Shown here piece after piece: positions 59,962 to 64,000 of a stretch of DNA of 64,000 nt. A model generated the notes under the pieces. That model worked only from the letters and a program-made list of their open reading frames with translations. It ran no database searches and had not been told where the DNA came from. Position 1 is the stretch's first letter, and each line of letters begins with the position of its first letter. The stretch is from JAVJRN01 sp047635055 (GTDB taxonomy: Bacteria > Bacteroidota > Bacteroidia > Cytophagales > Cyclobacteriaceae): contig JBLIIJ010000001.1 of the NCBI GenBank assembly GCA_047635055.1, positions 44,741-108,740 of the forward strand, written 5' to 3'. A program made the translations under genes and the position numbers.

Positions 59962-60887
59962 AATAATAGGTTGTTTTTTATAAAATTGATGTAAAAGGGA
60001 ATTCACAAATAATGATATTTATAGTTACTTGCTTCGTTCGCTTTCGTTTTGATTTTGAGCAACCGAGTGTTCCAGAAATAGGAAACTCAAAAAACTCATA
60101 GCATTGAAAATATCTTAAAATTTAAGTGTCAATCTTATTTAAATACCTATTTTATTGGATTATATCAAATTTCATTGAATTTCATTGAAATATCGTGCGA
60201 GTGGACGTTCTTTTGGAATGTACTATTTTCCGGAGAAATGGGATAGGTACCATTGTTCTAAGAAAGGTTATTTAGTAGGCTAAGCCAGACTCTTTCTAGG
60301 AATAATGATATTAGATGGCATCTAATATTCATTTTACAGTTGGTCAATTATTTGTTAGGTATCTGGAAATTTGAAAATATTTTGCGGAATATGGAGATCT
60401 TATCATCAAGAGAGATGACATATCTGTTGTTGGTAATTTTTATACTTACGTACCTCATCTTTCAATCGGACAGGGCTGTAAAGAGGGCGATATATGCTAG
60501 TGCAAGTTGTGGCATATTGAGTAACCATTTCTTGAGAAGTTTGGCATAATGGAATCTTACATTATCCAAGACAATGTTGATTTTATCATAATTTAATTGC
60601 AACCAGTAATATTTTTAAAATATGATAATAAATAGTTAGGGTTTTTTGAAAAGGTTTACTTCCTAAAAAGGAGCGACCCAACATACTATGGATAACCATC
60701 GAAGATACCTCACCGCAATTCATAGGTTGCTATGGGAATGCCATAGCAACTCCCAATAGTAACAAAATGGCAAGCGAAGGAGTGAAATTTAATGAAATTA
60801 GGAATGATCTTGTTGTGAGGCTTTGAATGATAAATGACTCATTACATAGCTTTTAGAGTTTTTACTTAAAGGTTTGAAAATAAACAA
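59962..60887. other. Gap before the sulfatase genes
   Basis: Apart from the sulfatase fragment at 60652, no gene is supported. A 69-codon frame at 60340-60549 has no signal or domain and is best taken as chance. Confidence 0.5.
60652..60797 (+). pseudogene. Sulfatase fragment duplicated from the fusion gene
   Basis: Bases 60652-60735 are identical to 63186-63269, the junction between the esterase and sulfatase domains of the fusion gene downstream. From 60736 to about 60793 the copy keeps the reading frame (GNAIATPN, ASEGVKFN) but differs at many third positions, with only a few amino-acid changes. No start codon, catalytic residues or downstream domain is present. Confidence 0.9.
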
Positions 60888-62324
60888 ATGAAAAAATTGA
60901 AATTTTACGTCTTTATATTTTCACTTACGGTCTTGTTTAGCTGTGCTGAAAAGGTGAGCGAGCAGCCGAACGTATTATTGATCATGGTTGATGATCTCAA
61001 TGATTGGACTGGTTATCTAGGTGGACACGCTCAAACGCTCACGCCCAATATCGACAGTTTAGCACGGTCAGGAATAGCTTTTGCTAATGCTCATGCTAAT
61101 AGTCCCTTGTGCGGTCCGTCCAGATCATCTATGCTTACTGGCTTAAGACCTTCTACTTCTGGTATTTACTTTCACATTCAAGATTCCAGCCTTGTTCGAC
61201 AGGTGAAATCGGGAGAGTTGAAGGCGACCTTATTACCTGAGCATTTCCAGAATCATGGTTATAAAACCATGGCTGTAGGTAAGATTTTTCACTTAGGAGA
61301 TAAGGCAGGTGTTTTCGAGCGATACGGAGGCCAATGCAATTTTGGGCCAAAACCAGAAAATCGATTTGAGTATGACCCAAAATGGTTCAATAAACCACCA
61401 GGTACATCAACTGATTGGGGAGCTTTTCCCGCTTACGACTCGCTGACTTATGATGAAAAAATAGCCGACTGGTCTATCGACAGACTACAGGAAAATCATA
61501 CAAGTCCATTTTTCCTAGCGACAGGTTTTATGCGACCACATGTGCCTTGGTATGTACCCCAAGAGTGGTTGAATAAGTTTCTTTTAGATTCTATACAGAC
61601 ACCATCATATTTATCCCAAGACTGGGAAGATATCCCTGAGATGGGTCGCTTGATTACAGAGTGGCCAGCAATGCCTGAGATGGATTGGATGCTTCAGGAA
61701 AACAGATGGAAAGAAGCTACCAGAGCATACCTTGCCAGTGTTCATTTCGTGGATTATCAAGTGGGTAGAGTTCTCCAACAACTTAGTAAAAGCCAGTATG
61801 CTGATAATACTATTGTGTTATTAGTTTCAGATCACGGTTACCATTTAGGTGAAAAAGGACTTTTTCAGAAGGGAACATTATGGGAGAGATCTTCTCATAT
61901 TCCGATGATTTGGTCTGGTAAAGGAATCTCTAAGGGTGTAACTCAGGAGTTAGCTAGTTTACTGGATATATACCCCACATTGAGTGATCTTTGTGGGTTT
62001 GAGAGGCCTGATTATCTAGAAGGAGTAAGTCTCACTAGAATCCTCAATGGAAAAGAAGAATCTATTGATAATCATGTTGTCACTACCTATGGTCGTAAGA
62101 ATCACTCGGTCTTTTACCAGAACTGGCACTACATTAAATATAATGATGGTAGTGAAGAACTATACGATTTAAAAGAGGATAGGAACGAATGGAATAATCT
62201 AATTCTATCGAGCCGTGGTTCTGATGTAAAAGCCGAACTCGCTGATTTTTTGCCTCGTACCAATGCTGCCAAGAGTGCAGACTGTTACCTATCAGCTATT
62301 CCATATTTTAATTTAAACCATTGA
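60888..62324 (+). CDS. Sulfatase (iduronate-2-sulfatase-like), lipoprotein-type
   Basis: The 478-residue protein has a lipoprotein-type signal (FYVFIFSLTVLFSCAEK). The N-terminal metal aspartates lie in LLIMVDDLNDW (Asp35, Asp36). The formylglycine site is Cys75 in LCGPSRSSMLTG, a proper C-x-P-x-R motif. A second metal site is LVSDHGYHLGEKG, and LLDIYPTLSDLCGF follows. All key positions are present, so it should be active once a maturase converts Cys75. It hydrolyses sulfate esters on an exported or imported glycan; the family resemblance does not fix the sugar. It lies 19 bases upstream of the esterase-sulfatase gene in the same direction. Confidence 0.94.
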   Translation: MKKLKFYVFIFSLTVLFSCAEKVSEQPNVLLIMVDDLNDWTGYLGGHAQTLTPNIDSLARSGIAFANAHANSPLCGPSRSSMLTGLRPSTSGIYFHIQDSSLVRQVKSGELKATLLPEHFQNHGYKTMAVGKIFHLGDKAGVFERYGGQCNFGPKPENRFEYDPKWFNKPPGTSTDWGAFPAYDSLTYDEKIADWSIDRLQENHTSPFFLATGFMRPHVPWYVPQEWLNKFLLDSIQTPSYLSQDWEDIPEMGRLITEWPAMPEMDWMLQENRWKEATRAYLASVHFVDYQVGRVLQQLSKSQYADNTIVLLVSDHGYHLGEKGLFQKGTLWERSSHIPMIWSGKGISKGVTQELASLLDIYPTLSDLCGFERPDYLEGVSLTRILNGKEESIDNHVVTTYGRKNHSVFYQNWHYIKYNDGSEELYDLKEDRNEWNNLILSSRGSDVKAELADFLPRTNAAKSADCYLSAIPYFNLNH

Positions 62325-62343
62325 ATTTAAAAACTAAGAAAAT

Positions 62344-64000
62344 ATGCATCGTACATTTTATTTGGGCCTCCTAAAACAAGGATTACTAACTGTAATGCTT
62401 GTATTGTTCATTCAATCTGCTTTAGCTCAGGTTGAGTCTGCAGATCGATATGATATTTATAAGCAAACTCCCCAGCGAGATTTGGGAGTATCTATGTATT
62501 TCCCTTCCAATTGGGAAGAAAAGCAAGATTGGCCCATGATCATCTTTTTTCATGGAGGGGGCTGGAAAGGTGGTAATCCTGTTCAATTCCTACCACTGGC
62601 CCGATACTTTAAAGCACGGGGAATGGTTTGTGCCCTGGTCGAGTATAGAATCAAAAACCAAGATGGTACAGATCCATTTGTAGTATTGCAAGATGCCAAG
62701 TCTGCCGTACGTTTTTTGAAAAAGAATGCAGCAAAATATGGAATTGATACCGATAAAATAGTGCTTTCAGGTGGATCTGCCGGAGGTCACTTGGCAGCAG
62801 CATGCCAGTGGGTTTCGGAGTTTGATGATGCTCAAGATGATCTTTCAATCAATACCAAAGGGGGTGCTCTAGTACTATTCAACCCTGTCATCGACAATGG
62901 ACCTAATGGGTACGGTTATGACAGAGTTGGTGAGCAATACAAAGCATTTTCGCCATACCATCAGCCAAAGGATGAGACAGATGTACTCGTGATGAGTGGT
63001 ACAAAGGATAAGTTGCTCCCAGTGGCTACCATTAAAGCCTTTAAGAAGGAAATTGACGAAAGTGGCGGAAGATGCACGGCGGTATTGTATGAAGATGCAA
63101 CCCACGCATTCTTTAATAAAGGTAGACATGGGGAAGAGTTTTACCAGAAGACCAAAGCCCAGATGGATGACTTTCTCGTTGAACTAGGTTTACTTCCTAA
63201 AAAGGAGCGACCCAACATACTATGGATAACCATCGAAGATACCTCACCGCAATTCATAGGTTGCTATGGTAACGCTATAGCTACTCCCAACATTGATAAG
63301 CTGGCAAGCGAAGGAGTGAAATTTAACAACGCCTTCTCAACGGGTACAGTGTGCTCTCCAAGCCGAACGGCGATTATTACAGGTGTGAAAACCTATGAAA
63401 CAGGCACTGGGCATCATCGCAGTAAATACAAAATACCTTCCGAAATCAAAGGATTCCCCTATTACCTAAAACAACAGGGCTACTTTACCAGTAATAATTA
63501 TAAGACGGATTATAATGTGAACAATGAGGCAGGGTTCATCGAAGAAGCATGGCATGAAAGTTCTGACACTTCTGGCTGGTGGAATGGACCCGCGAACAAA
63601 CCTTTCTTTTCCATTGTCAACTTTCATGAGTCGCATCAGTCTCGCACCATGACCAATACCTATGATTGGTACCTCGAAAATGTGCTTTATCAGTTGCCAG
63701 AAAATGAACGTATAGCCGAAGATGCATTTGATTTGCCGCCATATTATCATGACAGTCCAGAGATGCGTAAACAGTTTGCCCGAGTATACAACTCCATAAG
63801 GCTCACAGATATCCGTGTGGGCAAACTGCTGGAAAGGCTCGAAGAGGATGGACTAAAAGATAACACTGTGATATTTTTCTACGCTGATCATGGCGAGGGT
63901 ATTCCACGTGGTAAGACCAATGGTATTGGCCTTGGCTACCGTGTTCCTTTTATTGTTTCGGCTCCAGAAAATTTTCAATACCTGCTTTCTGATGTGAAAA
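62344..64000 (+). CDS. Esterase-sulfatase fusion protein, 3' end outside window
   Basis: A frame starting at ATG 62344 stays open to the last base, covering at least 552 residues. A signal peptide (LLTVMLVLFIQSALAQ) leads into an HGGG-type alpha/beta hydrolase: oxyanion motif FFHGGGWKGG, nucleophile Ser145 in LSGGSAGGHLA, Asp222 in SGTKDKLLP and His254 in DATHAFFNKG. At residue 288 the sulfatase domain begins without a break (ERPNILWITIEDTSP). The formylglycine site is Cys337 in TVCSPSRTAIITG and a metal site lies in FFYADHGEGIP. It is therefore a predicted bifunctional enzyme removing ester groups and sulfate from the same glycan. The N-terminal metal pair reads Glu-Asp rather than Asp-Asp, a variant I recall from other Bacteroidota sulfatases. 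Confidence 0.92.
   Translation, partial: MHRTFYLGLLKQGLLTVMLVLFIQSALAQVESADRYDIYKQTPQRDLGVSMYFPSNWEEKQDWPMIIFFHGGGWKGGNPVQFLPLARYFKARGMVCALVEYRIKNQDGTDPFVVLQDAKSAVRFLKKNAAKYGIDTDKIVLSGGSAGGHLAAACQWVSEFDDAQDDLSINTKGGALVLFNPVIDNGPNGYGYDRVGEQYKAFSPYHQPKDETDVLVMSGTKDKLLPVATIKAFKKEIDESGGRCTAVLYEDATHAFFNKGRHGEEFYQKTKAQMDDFLVELGLLPKKERPNILWITIEDTSPQFIGCYGNAIATPNIDKLASEGVKFNNAFSTGTVCSPSRTAIITGVKTYETGTGHHRSKYKIPSEIKGFPYYLKQQGYFTSNNYKTDYNVNNEAGFIEEAWHESSDTSGWWNGPANKPFFSIVNFHESHQSRTMTNTYDWYLENVLYQLPENERIAEDAFDLPPYYHDSPEMRKQFARVYNSIRLTDIRVGKLLERLEEDGLKDNTVIFFYADHGEGIPRGKTNGIGLGYRVPFIVSAPENFQYLLSDVK

Noticed and set aside
60340..60549. 69-codon + strand frame with one hydrophobic stretch
   Set aside because: The possible membrane segment is not preceded by a credible start context, and no neighbour suggests a function.
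1..64000. CRISPR arrays, tRNA/rRNA genes, insertion sequences
   Set aside because: I saw no regularly spaced identical repeats, no tRNA cloverleaf or rRNA sequence that I could recognise, and no transposase frame with terminal inverted repeats. Small structured RNAs could still be missed by eye.

Overview
The window is AT-rich bacterial DNA from a member of the Bacteroidota, most likely a Cytophagales-type, polysaccharide-degrading bacterium. The evidence is two very large hybrid two-component sensors, a SusC/SusD pair, a second TonB-dependent receptor, five proteins with C-terminal type IX secretion (T9SS) sorting domains, lipoprotein carbohydrate enzymes, and several sulfatases. No rRNA, tRNA, intact transposase or CRISPR array was seen. 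Both ends cut through sulfatase genes.

Region 1 (1-23 kb) looks like a partly decayed polysaccharide utilization locus for a uronate-containing, probably sulfated glycan. It holds a sulfatase end, a large secreted beta-helix protein with carbohydrate-binding-like and Ig/Fn3 modules, and a leftward operon of GH2, deacetylase-like lipoprotein, ThuA-like protein and a broken DUF1961-like gene. A hybrid sensor faces this operon. Rightward follow a TonB receptor, a secreted beta-helix protein, a DUF4861 lipoprotein, a secreted sugar-dehydrogenase-like protein, then pseudogenes of kduI and kduD, the enzymes that channel unsaturated uronates into central metabolism.

Region 2 (23-28 kb) is a decayed stretch with a broken outer-membrane-protein gene and non-coding debris, followed by three small intact genes (lipoprotein, DUF2147, DUF6268). 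Region 3 (28-35 kb) joins a BCCT transporter, an SDR and an MDR oxidoreductase, two carbohydrate-esterase-like hydrolases and, convergent with them, a T9SS-secreted PHB-depolymerase/feruloyl-esterase-like protein.

Region 4 (35.4-50.3 kb) is an intact locus: hybrid sensor, SusE/F-like lipoprotein, SusC, SusD, GH30 and LacZ-type GH2, all on the + strand. The GH30 plus GH2 pair suggests a beta-galactan-like substrate; this is inference. Region 5 holds pta-ackA, a FucP-type sugar MFS transporter, and a secreted lamin-tail-domain protein followed by a 57-residue PIDGG-motif small protein. Degenerate repeats and a nested hairpin lie in the gaps.

Region 6 (60-64 kb) carries a fragment of a sulfatase gene, an intact lipoprotein-like sulfatase, and a gene in which an alpha/beta-hydrolase esterase is fused in frame to a sulfatase, running off the window end. 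The fragment is an 84-bp perfect copy, continuing as a diverged copy, of the fusion gene's domain junction.
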